Position numbers and translations under genes: made by a program | Notes under the pieces: model-generated | Told to the model about the DNA's origin: nothing | Database searches by the model: none | The model's input: only the letters and a program-made list of their open reading frames with translations | In this document: in pieces, positions 26,317-35,483 of the stretch | Numbering within the stretch: position 1 is the stretch's first letter | Layout of the letters: the number at the start of each line of letters is the position of its first letter | Assembly: GCA_947443645.1 (NCBI GenBank) | Contig: CANEXF010000007.1 | Coordinates: 1 to 64,000 of the forward strand | Length of the DNA stretch: 64,000 nucleotides | DNA from: Comamonadaceae bacterium | GTDB taxonomy: Bacteria; Pseudomonadota; Gammaproteobacteria; Burkholderiales; Burkholderiaceae_C | Reading direction: 5' to 3'

Positions 26317-26696
26317 TACGTCTGGAATAAACTTCGCCTTGGGATTGAATGGCCCGCATAACCTAATGCTTTTTTTGCATATCTTTTGCCAAAAACTGTC
26401 AGCCAGCGACCTTGCTAAGTTCTTAAAATGAAATTTCAGGTCGACGCCCAGAATAAAGAAAAGCACTACACCACAGGCTTTTCGACTTGGCGCTACAGCA
26501 AACACCCCCGCTGCAGCCTTCTGCGCCGATCCGCTCACCGAGCTTGATGCGACCTTGGGTCTGGTCGGCAAGCGAGTTAGCCACACGCCAGAATTCTGGC
26601 CCGGCCGACCCAGCGATCCAGCGCCATTTCGATAACTGTCTTGAAGCAAGCGCTTGACGCTTATCGAAATAGCGCTTTTTAACTTTGGAGTTTTCG
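26317..26696 (+). other. Leader region of pckG without a supported gene
   Basis: The 380 bases between the terminator and pckG contain only short frames without a ribosome site. The one structured element is a 7-bp inverted repeat AAGCGCT/AGCGCTT (26648-26654 with 26671-26677), followed by TTTT, ending 17 bases before the pckG ATG. It could be an operator or an attenuator. TTGACG inside it resembles a -35 box, but no good -10 follows at a useful distance. Confidence 0.4.
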
Positions 26697-28565
26697 ATGA
26701 ACCACCCCGTGATGCAAGGGCTTTCGCTCAATACGCCCAGCTTCGTCAAAAATGCGAAACTGATTGCCTGGGTCGCCGACATGGTGGCCTTGTGCAAGCC
26801 GGATCAGGTTTACTGGTGCGACGGCAGCGACGCAGAATACCAGCGCCTGTGCCAGCAGCTGGTAGAAGCCGGAACCTTCAAAAAGCTCAACGAAACCAAG
26901 CGCCCAAACAGCTTTTTGGCGCTCAGCGACCCCAGCGATGTGGCCCGCGTAGAAGACCGTACCTTCATCTGCTCGGCCAAAAAAGAAGAAGCCGGCCCGA
27001 CCAACAACTGGATGGCGCCCGATGAAATGCGAGCCACCCTTCAGCCCCTGTTTGATGGCTCCATGCGCGGCCGCACCATGTATGTCGTGCCATTCAGCAT
27101 GGGCCCATTGGGCTCGCCGATTGCGCATATCGGCGTTGAACTGTCCGATAGTCCTTATGTCGCTGTCAACATGAAGATCATGACGCGCATGGGCAAGCCG
27201 GTATTTGAACTGTTGGGTGTGGACGGCGAATTCGTGCCTTGCGTACACACCGTGGGCGCGCCACTGGCCGAAGGCCAGAAGGATGTGACCTGGCCTTGCA
27301 ACAAGACCAAGTACATCGTTCATTACCCAGAAACGCGCGAGATCTGGTCCTATGGTTCGGGCTATGGTGGCAACGCCTTGCTGGGCAAAAAATGCTTTGC
27401 GCTGCGTATCGCCTCCACCATGGGCCGCGACGAAGGCTGGCTTGCAGAGCACATGCTGATTCTGGGCGTGACCAATCCGCAAGGCAAAAAATACCATGTG
27501 GCCGCGGCTTTCCCATCGGCTTGCGGCAAGACCAATTTTTCGATGTTGGTGCCGCCAGCCGGTTTTGACGGATGGAAAGTCACCACCATTGGCGACGACA
27601 TTGCCTGGATCAAGCCCGCAGCTGATGGCAAGCTCTATGCGATCAACCCGGAAGCCGGCTATTTTGGCGTGGCCCCAGGCACCAACATGCTGACCAACCC
27701 GAACTGCATGCGCAGCCTGAACCGCGACACGATTTTCACCAACGTCGCGCTGACCGACGACGGCGATGTCTGGTGGGAAGGCATGGAGCACGATGCGCCC
27801 GGCAAGGCCCTGCCAACACATTTGATCGACTGGCAAGGCAAGGACTGGACGCCGCAAATCGCCAAGGAGACCGGCGCCAAAGCAGCGCATCCAAACTCGC
27901 GTTTCACCGTCGCTGCAACCAATAACCCAGCGCTCGATGAGGCTTGGGACGATCCAAAGGGTGTGGCGATCGACGCCTTCATCTTTGGCGGCCGCCGCTC
28001 GACAACCGTACCGCTGGTCACGGAAGCTCGCAACTGGGTCGAGGGCGTGTACATGGCCGCAACCATGGGTTCTGAAACCACCGCTGCGGCTACCGGCCAG
28101 GCCGGTGTGGTGCGGCGCGACCCGTTTGCCATGCTGCCTTTTGCCGGCTACAACATGAGCGACTACTTCCAGCACTGGCTCGATCTGGGCGAGAAGTTGG
28201 CTGCCGCTGGTGCCACGCTGCCCAAGATTTACACCACCAACTGGTTCCGCAAGGGCGACGACGGCAAGTTTGTCTGGCCTGGCTATGGCGAGAACATGCG
28301 CGTTCTGAAGTGGATGATTGACCGCATCGAAGGCAGCGGCGCCGGCACCGACCACTTCACAGGCGTGAGCCCGGCCTATGAAGACCTGAACTGGACCGGC
28401 CTGGATTTCAGCGCCGACCAGTTCAACACGGTCACCAGCATGGACAAGGCCGCCTGGCTCAAGGAGCTGGAACTGCATACCGAGCTGTTCCAGCAACTCG
28501 AGCACCACTTGCCCAAGGAACTGAGCGCGACCAAAGCAGCGCTCGAAAAACGCCTGGCCGCCTGA
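26697..28565 (+). CDS. pckG: Phosphoenolpyruvate carboxykinase (GTP)
   Basis: A 622-residue GTP-dependent PEPCK, full length. It catalyses oxaloacetate + GTP to PEP + GDP + CO2, the first committed gluconeogenic step from organic acids. Motifs are the substrate-binding [20 protein letters not shown], the kinase-1a P-loop [14 protein letters not shown] with the reactive Cys, the kinase-2 metal site TIGDDIAW and the guanine-binding NWFRKG. The ATG at 26697 has GGAG ten bases upstream. A strong terminator follows, so it is monocistronic. Confidence 0.97.
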   Translation: MNHPVMQGLSLNTPSFVKNAKLIAWVADMVALCKPDQVYWCDGSDAEYQRLCQQLVEAGTFKKLNETKRPNSFLALSDPSDVARVEDRTFICSAKKEEAGPTNNWMAPDEMRATLQPLFDGSMRGRTMYVVPFSMGPLGSPIAHIGVELSDSPYVAVNMKIMTRMGKPVFELLGVDGEFVPCVHTVGAPLAEGQKDVTWPCNKTKYIVHYPETREIWSYGSGYGGNALLGKKCFALRIASTMGRDEGWLAEHMLILGVTNPQGKKYHVAAAFPSACGKTNFSMLVPPAGFDGWKVTTIGDDIAWIKPAADGKLYAINPEAGYFGVAPGTNMLTNPNCMRSLNRDTIFTNVALTDDGDVWWEGMEHDAPGKALPTHLIDWQGKDWTPQIAKETGAKAAHPNSRFTVAATNNPALDEAWDDPKGVAIDAFIFGGRRSTTVPLVTEARNWVEGVYMAATMGSETTAAATGQAGVVRRDPFAMLPFAGYNMSDYFQHWLDLGEKLAAAGATLPKIYTTNWFRKGDDGKFVWPGYGENMRVLKWMIDRIEGSGAGTDHFTGVSPAYEDLNWTGLDFSADQFNTVTSMDKAAWLKELELHTELFQQLEHHLPKELSATKAALEKRLAA

Positions 28566-28600
28566 TGGCTTGAAGCCGGCAAATCAGCTCAGATAAAAAG

Positions 28601-28630
28601 GGCTGCGCCATACCGACGCAGCCTTTTTTT
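28601..28630 (+). terminator. Rho-independent terminator of pckG
   Basis: The hairpin GGCTGCG/CGCAGCC (28601-28607 with 28617-28623) is followed directly by seven T on the plus strand, 36 bases after the pckG stop. Confidence 0.9.
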
Positions 28631-28654
28631 ACAGCCGCTGGTTGACACTCAGAC

Positions 28655-28686
28655 ATAAAAAAGCCACCTTGAAAGGTGGCTTTTTG
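28655..28686. terminator. Bidirectional rho-independent terminator
   Basis: The stem AAGCCACCT/AGGTGGCTT (28661-28669 with 28674-28682) has an A-run on the left and a T-run on the right, so it can end transcription from both sides. It serves the leftward membrane-protein gene that stops at 28713 and backs up the pckG terminator. Confidence 0.85.
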
Positions 28687-28712
28687 CTTGGGGCAGCGCA
28701 GGCCGCCGGCGT

Positions 28713-29129
28713 TTACTCGCTGCGCGTACGGGCGGCTTGCAAATCGGCCATCACACGTGGGTCGGTCTTGGCCATGGCCCAAAGCCGCTCGTCGGCGCGT
28801 GAGGCAGCCAGACGACGCGACCAGCCGTCCAGAGCGGTTTTGGCGCTCACAGCCATGCTGCGCGCAGCGCCGGCAAAACAAGCCAGTGCGGCAAATGCCA
28901 CAACCCACATGGTGATCCACATGAGCAGCAGATGGCCTTCGGCGACACTGTCCATCACTTCATAGGCAACCACCATGATGGCTGCAACAATGGCCGACAG
29001 CAGCAGGGCGGCCAGGCCACGGGTGCTGGAAAAACCCTGACGCATTTGTTGCGCAGCATCGAGCGCCGACTCAACACGGGTCACGCCTGGGTGTTGTTTG
29101 GAGTATTCGAGATGGACAAAACTGGTCAT
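28713..29129 (-). CDS. Hypothetical small membrane protein (138 residues)
   Basis: The start ATG at 29129 is preceded by AGAGGAA. Two hydrophobic helices are visible: GLAALLLSAIVAAIMVVAYEVM and LLLMWITMWVVAFAALACFAG. They are flanked by an amphipathic N-terminal region and a charged C-terminal helix (AASRADERLWAMAKTDPRVMADL). It has the look of a conserved Comamonadaceae hypothetical protein. It is divergent from a LysR-family regulator, with a 158-base shared promoter region carrying repeated AGTGAT sites, so it may be that regulator's target. A bidirectional terminator follows. Confidence 0.7.
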   Translation of the reverse strand: MTSFVHLEYSKQHPGVTRVESALDAAQQMRQGFSSTRGLAALLLSAIVAAIMVVAYEVMDSVAEGHLLLMWITMWVVAFAALACFAGAARSMAVSAKTALDGWSRRLAASRADERLWAMAKTDPRVMADLQAARTRSE

Positions 29130-29195
29130 GATGGGTTCCTCTTGTAAAGCTGTACCCGTCAACACAATCGCAACGAGTAAGGCTATATTAGGGTT

Positions 29196-29255
29196 ATCAC
29201 TGATGTTGTTCAACTTTATAATAGTGATGCAATATATTCATGACAGTGATGTATT
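29196..29255. promoter_or_regulatory. Repeated AGTGAT sites in the divergent LysR promoter region
   Basis: ATCACT at 29196 forms an inverted pair with AGTGAT at 29223, and a second AGTGATG lies at 29245, 22 bases (two helical turns) further. The AT-rich spacing and position between the divergent genes fit an autoregulatory LysR-type operator. Confidence 0.5.
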
Positions 29256-29287
29256 GCCTTAGAACGACACCATAGCTTGGGAAAACC

Positions 29288-30244
29288 ATGAATCCCATCA
29301 ACTTCCGCACGCTTGACCTCAACCTGCTCAGAGTCTTTGACGAGGTTATGGCCGAACGCAGCCTGACGCGGGCGGCGCGCAACCTGTCCCTGACCCAGCC
29401 CGCCGTCAGCAATGCCCTGCGGCGTCTGCGCGAAACACTGGGGGACGAGCTGGTCAAGCGCAGCGGCCAAGGCATGGCGCCAACCCCACGCGCCGTGACG
29501 CTCTGGCCTTCTGTGAGCGAGGCCTTGAGACAGCTTCAGGCCTCGCTCGCGCCCAGCCTGTTCGAGCCAGCAACAGCCAGCTCCACCTTTGTGCTCGCGA
29601 TGGCCGACGCCACCGCCGCCAAGCTGATGCCAGGCCTGGTCGATATTCTCGAACACGAGGCCCCCGGCGTTTCCATGCGGGTGCTGCCCTTGATCACGCG
29701 TGATCCGCGCCGCCTGCTGGACGAGGAAACCGCAGATCTGGCCGTGGGTTACTTTCCCTCCGTAGTGGCCGACCTGACTGCGCGTGAGCAAAGCGGCGAG
29801 GCCGTGGCTTTTTCGCAACTGCGTCTGTATGACGGGGAATATGTCTGCGTGATGCGCAAAGGCCATCCACTGGCTGGCGAGGCCTTGACGCTGGAGCGTT
29901 TTTGCGCAGCGCGTCACATGCTGGTGAGCTTTTCGGGCCGGCCCTATGGTTTTATTGACGAGTCACTGGCCGCGCTGGGCGCCAAGCGCCATGTGGTGCT
30001 GACCGTAAACCAGTTTTTCACGGCCGGACGGGTGGTCGCCACCTCCAATCTGCTGACCGTGCTGCCACGGCACTTTGTCAGCGTCACCGGCATTGCCGAA
30101 CAGCTGGTACTCAAGGCCCTGCCCTTTGATGTGTCGCCTGTGCATGTCGATGCGGTCTGGCACAGCCGTTCCGAGCAGCAAAGCGCGCATATATGGCTCA
30201 GGCGCTCGGTGCAGCGCGCCGCCGAGCAGGCCTTCACAGTCTAG
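29288..30244 (+). CDS. LysR-family transcriptional regulator
   Basis: A 318-residue LTTR. The N-terminal winged helix-turn-helix (LDLNLLRVFDEVMAERSLTR, then AARNLSLTQPAVSNALRRLR) is at 8-50. A linker helix and an effector-binding periplasmic-binding-like domain follow (about 95-305), opening STFVLAMADATAAKLMPGL. The NLLRVF start and overall sequence place it in the NodD/LeuO/MexT-like branch rather than the CysB/CbbR branch. It starts at 29288 with GGGAAAA upstream. The inducer and targets are unknown; the divergent membrane-protein gene is the nearest candidate. Confidence 0.93.
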   Translation: MNPINFRTLDLNLLRVFDEVMAERSLTRAARNLSLTQPAVSNALRRLRETLGDELVKRSGQGMAPTPRAVTLWPSVSEALRQLQASLAPSLFEPATASSTFVLAMADATAAKLMPGLVDILEHEAPGVSMRVLPLITRDPRRLLDEETADLAVGYFPSVVADLTAREQSGEAVAFSQLRLYDGEYVCVMRKGHPLAGEALTLERFCAARHMLVSFSGRPYGFIDESLAALGAKRHVVLTVNQFFTAGRVVATSNLLTVLPRHFVSVTGIAEQLVLKALPFDVSPVHVDAVWHSRSEQQSAHIWLRRSVQRAAEQAFTV

Positions 30245-30285
30245 GCGCCTGGCTTTCAGGTTTTTCATTGCCGCACAATCGCAGG

Positions 30286-31131
30286 GTGAACATTCAGCTC
30301 CTCTCCGACCTGCACCTTGAGTCCAACCCGCACTTTAAAGCCCAGCCTGCGCCAGGCGCTGACCTGCTGGTGCTGGCAGGTGATATTGGCTCCTACCAGG
30401 ATGGCTCACTGCTGAGCAGCCTGAATATCCCGGACTTCGGCCTGGCGCGGTTTTCACCGCTGCCGGTATCGGAGGGCGGCGCAGGCTGGCCGACACCGGT
30501 CATCTTCATTCCCGGTAACCACGAGTACGACGGGCAGGATTTTGACGCGGCGCGCGCCCGGCTTCAGGCCAGCTGTGAGCGCTTGGGCTTGCTGTGGCTG
30601 GAGCAGGAGCAGCTGGTGCTCCAGGGCGTACGCTTTCTGGGCTGCACGCTATGGACTGACTTTGACGTGCTTATCGCCCAGGAAGCACAGCGCCGCGAAA
30701 TCACGCTGCCTGAGCAGCTCAAGGCGCGCGACAAAGCCTTCCGGGCCGCCAACTTTTATCTTAAAAAAAACCACGCAACTCAAAACGGCCAACCCATGCT
30801 GGCTGAAGCCTTGCGCGAGCAAGCACTGAAAAGCCAGGCCTGGCTGCGGCAAGCGCTTGCGCTACCATTTGACGGAAAAACTGTAGTGATCACTCACTTT
30901 GCGCCCAGCCTACGCAGCGCGGATCCCCGCTACGGCGAGGTTCCGGGCACTGCTGGCTTTTGCAATGCCCTGGATGACTTGTTGGCGCAGGCGCAACTCT
31001 GGCTGCACGGCCACTTGCACTGCCCGGTTGACTACCTTGCCCAGGGTTGCCGCGTGGTGGCCAACCCGCTGGGCTATGCCCGCAAGGGCGAACAAGCCGC
31101 GTTCAAGCCAGACAGCTGCATCACGCTTTAG
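30286..31131 (+). CDS. Calcineurin-like metallophosphoesterase
   Basis: A 281-residue predicted cytoplasmic phosphoesterase. The metal-binding motifs appear in order: LLSDLHLE near the N-terminus, LAGDIGS, PGNHEYDGQ, then ITHFAPS and GHLHCPVDY near the C-terminus. These are the two-metal site of calcineurin-like enzymes. A GTG at 30286 (VNIQLLSDLHLE) was chosen because it places the first metal motif at the family-typical distance; upstream in-frame ATGs lie inside the LysR gene. The substrate is unknown. Confidence 0.85.
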   Translation: MNIQLLSDLHLESNPHFKAQPAPGADLLVLAGDIGSYQDGSLLSSLNIPDFGLARFSPLPVSEGGAGWPTPVIFIPGNHEYDGQDFDAARARLQASCERLGLLWLEQEQLVLQGVRFLGCTLWTDFDVLIAQEAQRREITLPEQLKARDKAFRAANFYLKKNHATQNGQPMLAEALREQALKSQAWLRQALALPFDGKTVVITHFAPSLRSADPRYGEVPGTAGFCNALDDLLAQAQLWLHGHLHCPVDYLAQGCRVVANPLGYARKGEQAAFKPDSCITL

Positions 31132-31218
31132 CCTGTGCTTGACGTCGATCAAGCTTGCCGGGCTGGGGGTGTCGTAAGCTTGGTTTCTTGTAATCCTTAA
31201 TCCTCATAGGAGTTGGCC

Positions 31219-31641
31219 ATGAAAATCCTGCTTGCTGTCGACGGCAGCCACTACACCAAAAAAATGCTGGCCTATCTCGCCACCCATGAGGAGTTGTACA
31301 GCGCCGCCAATGACTACACGGTGCTCACCGTACAGCCGCAAATACCCCACCGCGCACGCGCTGCTGTTGGCAAGGCCGTGGTGGAGGGCTATTACGCAGA
31401 AGAGGCGGAAAAGGTGCTCGGGCCCGTGTGCAAATTCATGGACCGCCATGACCGGCCGGCCAAGAGCGTCTGGAAGGTCGGCCATATCGGCGAAACCATC
31501 GCCAAGTTTGCCGATGCAGGCGGCTACGATCTGGTGGTCATGGGCTCACATGGCCACGGCACGCTGACCAATCTGGTGATGGGATCCGTGGCCACGCAGG
31601 TCTTGGCCAACTGCAAGGTGCCCGTGCTGCTGGTGCGCTGA
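31219..31641 (+). CDS. Universal stress protein (UspA family)
   Basis: A 140-residue single-domain Usp protein. It begins MKILLAVDGSHYTKKML and ends with the ATP-binding signature VVMGSHGHGTLTNLVMGSVA (G-2X-G-9X-G-S type), so it probably binds ATP. AGGAG lies nine bases before the ATG at 31219. Such proteins accumulate in stress or stationary phase; the specific role is not predictable. Confidence 0.92.
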   Translation: MKILLAVDGSHYTKKMLAYLATHEELYSAANDYTVLTVQPQIPHRARAAVGKAVVEGYYAEEAEKVLGPVCKFMDRHDRPAKSVWKVGHIGETIAKFADAGGYDLVVMGSHGHGTLTNLVMGSVATQVLANCKVPVLLVR

Positions 31642-31676
31642 CGCCGGCGGCGCGTAGGCGGCCAGAACGTGCGAAA

Positions 31677-32363
31677 TTAACGGGCGCGCAAACCGTCAAA
31701 GCAGCTGCTCAGCACGAGTTCAACGATTTCTTCGTCACTGTGCTGGCCGCCAGCCTTCAAAAATCCGGGCACCGGGTCGCAGGCACGTGAATACAAGGTG
31801 TACAAAACCACCAGCGCTGGAATCTTGGGGTTCACACTGCCGTCTTGTTGCGCCGCCTCTATCCAGCCGCCGATCTGGTCGCTGACCTGTACCAGGCCAT
31901 CAAGATAAGCCTTGTTGGCCATCAGGTTGGCGCGCAAGCTGGAGTTCTGGCTGGGCAGCGAAGGCATTTCACCGGCCAGCTGCAATTGCAGCATCCAGCG
32001 TGCCACGGCGACAAGACGTGCCAGCGGTTGAGCGTCTGCCGGCAAGCTCGCCAGAAAGGCCTGTGCCAGACCCAGGATGCGCACCATGGCGGCGGCGGCC
32101 AGGTCTTCCTTGCTTGAGAAATGTTTGTACAGGCTCGCTTTGGCAATGCCCACCTCAGCAGCCACCTCGTCCACCGTCATCAAGTCAAAGCCTTTTTCCG
32201 CCAGCAGGCGATTCACCGCCTTGACGATGGCGTCCTCCCGGGCCTGCAGCATCTGAACCTTGAAAGAAACTTTCACCGGCGCAATGGCATCCAAATGCTT
32301 GGGCTTGACCTTGGAAGCGGTGTCGGTATCAGCGTCACGGGCAAGCGGACTGTGTTTTGGCAT
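31677..32363 (-). CDS. TetR-family transcriptional regulator
   Basis: A 228-residue TetR repressor with a 40-residue charged N-terminal extension before the DNA-binding domain: REDAIVKAVNRLLAEKGFDL, then MTVDEVAAEVGIAKASLYKH (about 42-85, helix-turn-helix VAAEVGIAKASLYKHFSSKE). The all-helical C-terminal ligand domain is divergent. It convergently faces the universal stress protein gene; no target operon is divergently adjacent except the small exported protein 215 bases upstream. Confidence 0.9.
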   Translation of the reverse strand: MPKHSPLARDADTDTASKVKPKHLDAIAPVKVSFKVQMLQAREDAIVKAVNRLLAEKGFDLMTVDEVAAEVGIAKASLYKHFSSKEDLAAAAMVRILGLAQAFLASLPADAQPLARLVAVARWMLQLQLAGEMPSLPSQNSSLRANLMANKAYLDGLVQVSDQIGGWIEAAQQDGSVNPKIPALVVLYTLYSRACDPVPGFLKAGGQHSDEEIVELVLSSCFDGLRAR

Positions 32364-32578
32364 GCCCTTATTTTAATCAGCACCAAGGCGCTGCGGTTCC
32401 AATACAGATTGAACAGCTATTTTTTAAACACACAGTCCACAGAATTACTGCACGGTATCCATGCAAATATTGCGATTTCTGCTTGCCCTTACCGCGCTCA
32501 AGGGATTAACTTGCACGTATCTTGCGTATTGAAATCAGGCATGCGCTTTGCAGCGGAATTTATTGACTGGAGAGCACC

Positions 32579-33139
32579 ATGAACATCACTATGAGCAAGA
32601 GTTTGCCTTATCTGGCTTGGCTAGTGGCTGCGGCTTTAGCTGTGCTGCTGGCATTCGCCTCACCCAATGAGTCCAGCGTGATGGGCCATCTGCCAAGCAT
32701 CATGTCCAAGACCCTGACGCGCCAGCCTGTCGCCCTGCCTCAAGGCCTGCCGGCTGACAGAACACTGGCCCTGATCACCTTCCAGCGCGGGCAGCGGGAG
32801 CAGATCGAAAGCTGGATAGACGGCCTGAACCTCAGAAACGACGCCAGCATAGCCTGGATGCGCATGCCGGTCCTGAATGATCCAGGCACATTGGCAGGCA
32901 GATGCGAAGTAGCGCAAAGACTGCTACAGCATTACACCGCAGACACCGAGCGCGCCAGGTTGGTGCCGGTGTTTACCGACCGGGCCGACTTTGTGCGTTC
33001 TGCGGGACTGAGCGGCACAGACCAGGTCTATGCGCTGGTCATCAATCGCCAGGGTGAGGTGCTGGCCCGGGTCAGCGGGCGCTTTGACGCCGACAAGGCG
33101 CAGTTGTTGCGCGAAACACTGAAGGCGCAAAGCCTCTAG
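32579..33139 (+). CDS. Exported hypothetical protein with thioredoxin-like fold, no active-site Cys pair
   Basis: A 186-residue protein with an N-terminal signal peptide or anchor (YLAWLVAAALAVLLAFASP). The rest has alternating strand-helix character, TLALITFQRGQREQIESWID and QVYALVINRQGEVLARVSGR, reminiscent of the thioredoxin-like ATP10/YtfJ group. Only one Cys is present, so a redox role is unlikely. GGAGAG lies upstream of the ATG. The function is unknown. Confidence 0.65.
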   Translation: MNITMSKSLPYLAWLVAAALAVLLAFASPNESSVMGHLPSIMSKTLTRQPVALPQGLPADRTLALITFQRGQREQIESWIDGLNLRNDASIAWMRMPVLNDPGTLAGRCEVAQRLLQHYTADTERARLVPVFTDRADFVRSAGLSGTDQVYALVINRQGEVLARVSGRFDADKAQLLRETLKAQSL

Positions 33140-33160
33140 AAAACCTTTCTGGTTTGAATT

Positions 33161-33236
33161 TGCTATTTTTTCCATAGCGCTCGCCGCTTGCCTCCATTGC
33201 GTCAACTGCCAAATCTGCAGATATAGCAGCGCCTGC
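33161..33236. repeat. Short intergenic repeat (GCTATTTTTT/ATAGC type)
   Basis: TGCTATTTTTTCCATAGCGC begins the element and GATATAGCAGCGCC ends it, the same architecture as the other dispersed copies. It occupies the gap between the exported protein and the esterase gene. Confidence 0.65.
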
Positions 33237-33363
33237 AAGTGGCGCCGCGCCGCAGGCTGTTACGCTTTTTACGCGCCTGCGCCCAAGCCCAATCCGGCAA
33301 AACAATGCCAAAGAGCGTATTCTTTGCTGCAGCGCAGCATTTTTGCGCTTAATCGGAACTACC

Positions 33364-34437
33364 GTGTTGAAATCTTATAGTCAGAAATCCCTGAGCCAGA
33401 CCCTGCTCAAAGCCACGCAGGTGCCGGCCTTGGCGCGTCTGGTCGATGCCACACGCCATCTTCAGCGGGCGCTGCTGGGCCCAGTGGATGCAGCAGACAG
33501 CGTCAAGCCACGCGCTGCGAGCGTTCAGACCGACACGCAGCGGCAAGGTTTTTCCGAAGATAGCTTTACCTTTGATGGTCAGCACTACCCTTACCGCCTG
33601 TATATACCGGCCAGGCTTGCCGGCAAGACATCAACAACCCGGACAAAAATGCCGCTGGTCGTGCTGCTGCATGGCTGCACCCAAAACGCGCAGGACTTCG
33701 CGCGCGGAACGACCATGAACGAGCTGGCTGAGCAGCACCAGTGCATGGTGCTTTACCCGGAGCAGATTTCCAAAGCCAACAGCGCGCGTTGCTGGAACTG
33801 GTTCGAGCCCGACCACCAGCAGCTCGATATTGGCGAGCCCGGCATGATTGCGGCGCTCACGCGTCAGGTGCTGGCCCAGCACAGCGGCGCGGACGGTGCC
33901 GACCCAAGCCGGGTTTACATCGCAGGGTTGTCTGCGGGCGGCGCCATGGCCGCCGTGGTGGCCGGGTTATACCCGGATATTTTTGCGGCATTAGGCGTGC
34001 ATTCCGGCCTTCAGTCAGGGGCGGCGCAAGACATGATGTCCGCGTTCAGCGCGATGCGGCGCGGTGCCCGGGGTCAGGCCTCACCAGCCATGCCGACCAT
34101 CGTGTTTCACGGCAATGCCGACAAGACCGTGCATCCGGACAACGGCGAGCACATCAGTGACGCCGCGTTGCAAGCCTTGGCCGAATCCGGCGTGGTACTG
34201 CTCAAGCACCAGACCAGCGTCGCAGCGGACGGCGACAGCCGGGGTTCGGGTCAATCCAACGCCGAGCGCACCGTCTACCACACCGCCGAGGGCCAAAGCT
34301 TTGTCGAGCACTGGCTGGTCGACGAAGGCCCGCACGCCTGGTCTGGCGGCAATGCAGCGGGCAGTTATACCGACCCGGACGGGCCGTCGGCATCCGCGGC
34401 CATGCTGGCCTTTTTCCTGCAGCACAAAAAGGCTTGA
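33364..34437 (+). CDS. PHB-depolymerase-family esterase
   Basis: A protein of about 357 residues with the alpha/beta-hydrolase fold of the poly(3-hydroxybutyrate) depolymerase / feruloyl esterase family. The oxyanion region is LLHGCTQNAQDFARGT, the nucleophile elbow is IAGLSAGGAMAA, and a Cys follows in SARCWNWFEP. The catalytic His is in GPHAWSGG near the C-terminus and an Asp in NADKTVHPDN. There is no clear signal peptide, so it may be an intracellular depolymerase or be exported another way. The start is uncertain (GTG 33364 or TTG 33367). Confidence 0.88.
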   Translation: MLKSYSQKSLSQTLLKATQVPALARLVDATRHLQRALLGPVDAADSVKPRAASVQTDTQRQGFSEDSFTFDGQHYPYRLYIPARLAGKTSTTRTKMPLVVLLHGCTQNAQDFARGTTMNELAEQHQCMVLYPEQISKANSARCWNWFEPDHQQLDIGEPGMIAALTRQVLAQHSGADGADPSRVYIAGLSAGGAMAAVVAGLYPDIFAALGVHSGLQSGAAQDMMSAFSAMRRGARGQASPAMPTIVFHGNADKTVHPDNGEHISDAALQALAESGVVLLKHQTSVAADGDSRGSGQSNAERTVYHTAEGQSFVEHWLVDEGPHAWSGGNAAGSYTDPDGPSASAAMLAFFLQHKKA

Positions 34438-34441
34438 CGGG

Positions 34442-35293
34442 CTAGCTGAGGCCTGACCCTGCGGGTGTCACGCGTGCCGCCATCCAGCGCAGCAAGTCCA
34501 GCCACATCTGCCGCGTTTCCGTATCCCTGGGTGTGCGCATCGAATGCGGCAACTCAATCGTGACCACCGGAATGCCCTTGTGCAAGCCGCCGTAGTTGCC
34601 CAGGGAGCCAGGAAAGATGCCGACCGGGTCCAGATGCAGCGCGCCCAGCCTGGACGGCGGAGCAAAGCCAGCCTTGAGCGGCCCATCAAAATCCAGCACG
34701 CCATAGGGTGCATGGATGCTCACAATCAGCTGGGGCTTGAAGCGCTGCATTTCTTCCAGCAAAAACCGTGATTCCGGCTCGGACAAGGGCTTGACGCCGG
34801 GGTATCTGCGCGGGTCTTTGCGCGTGCGCTTTTCCCAGTAACTGCTGGCGTCGCGCTCCCAGCCCGGTGTGGGGAAATTGCGGTTCAGGTCCACGCCATG
34901 GGCGTTGACCCGCAGTGGCGGCTGATGCAGCAAGCCGTCCGGGTTAAGCGCCGGAATAAAGCGCCAGTGCACAGCCTGCGGGGAATCAACGGGCGCCTGC
35001 TCGGCCAGACCTATCCAGCGCAGCGCGAGCGACGCAGAAGACAACTCGTCGCCATGAATCGCGCCAATCACCAGCACGCGCAGCGTGGCCTTGTCGGCTT
35101 TGACGTCGCGCGTCCAGAAGTTGCGCCCATTGACCGAGCGGGCCAAGCTGGGCTGCAGTCGGGCTGCCTCGCACAAAGCCCGACTGACATTTGGCAGTCT
35201 TGCGACAAACTCGTCGCAAGGGACCGCGCTACGGGCGCTGCCAGCTATACAAAGCATAGCAACCAGGGCGATCCCGCGAATGACAACAGACAT
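34442..35293 (-). CDS. M14-family zinc carboxypeptidase (exported)
   Basis: A 283-residue metallopeptidase with a signal peptide (MSVVIRGIALVAMLCIAGSA). Zinc ligands are visible in GAIHGDELSS (HxxE) and VSIHAPYG (His); DLNRNFPT supplies substrate-carboxylate-binding Asn-Arg, and the catalytic Glu is in VVTIELPHSM. This pattern resembles MpaA-like murein peptide amidases, so a role in cell-wall peptide processing is plausible. The ATG at 35293 is the start that gives the signal peptide. The gene converges with the esterase, 4 bases apart. Confidence 0.88.
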   Translation of the reverse strand: MSVVIRGIALVAMLCIAGSARSAVPCDEFVARLPNVSRALCEAARLQPSLARSVNGRNFWTRDVKADKATLRVLVIGAIHGDELSSASLALRWIGLAEQAPVDSPQAVHWRFIPALNPDGLLHQPPLRVNAHGVDLNRNFPTPGWERDASSYWEKRTRKDPRRYPGVKPLSEPESRFLLEEMQRFKPQLIVSIHAPYGVLDFDGPLKAGFAPPSRLGALHLDPVGIFPGSLGNYGGLHKGIPVVTIELPHSMRTPRDTETRQMWLDLLRWMAARVTPAGSGLS

Positions 35294-35483
35294 AGAGTTG
35301 AGTTTACTCCCGAGGCTTTGCGCGACACACCCAGGTACGCCGCAAAAGGGACTCTTGACAGGCATGACGCGACGGGCAGGCTTGCTGGGGCAAAATCAAT
35401 CCCCACTCATACCCATTCACACGCATGCGCGGCAGGCACGACCAGAGGCGTCGGCAGGCTGTATGCCCCCAGGTAATTTCTTC

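Noticed and set aside
26428-26541. Short plus-strand frame beginning ATGAAATTTCAGG before pckG
   Set aside because: It has 37 codons only, with no ribosome site and no recognisable sequence.
26679-28508. Minus-strand frame of about 600 codons opposite pckG
   Set aside because: The plus-strand PEPCK motifs are unambiguous; the opposite frame shows no domain.
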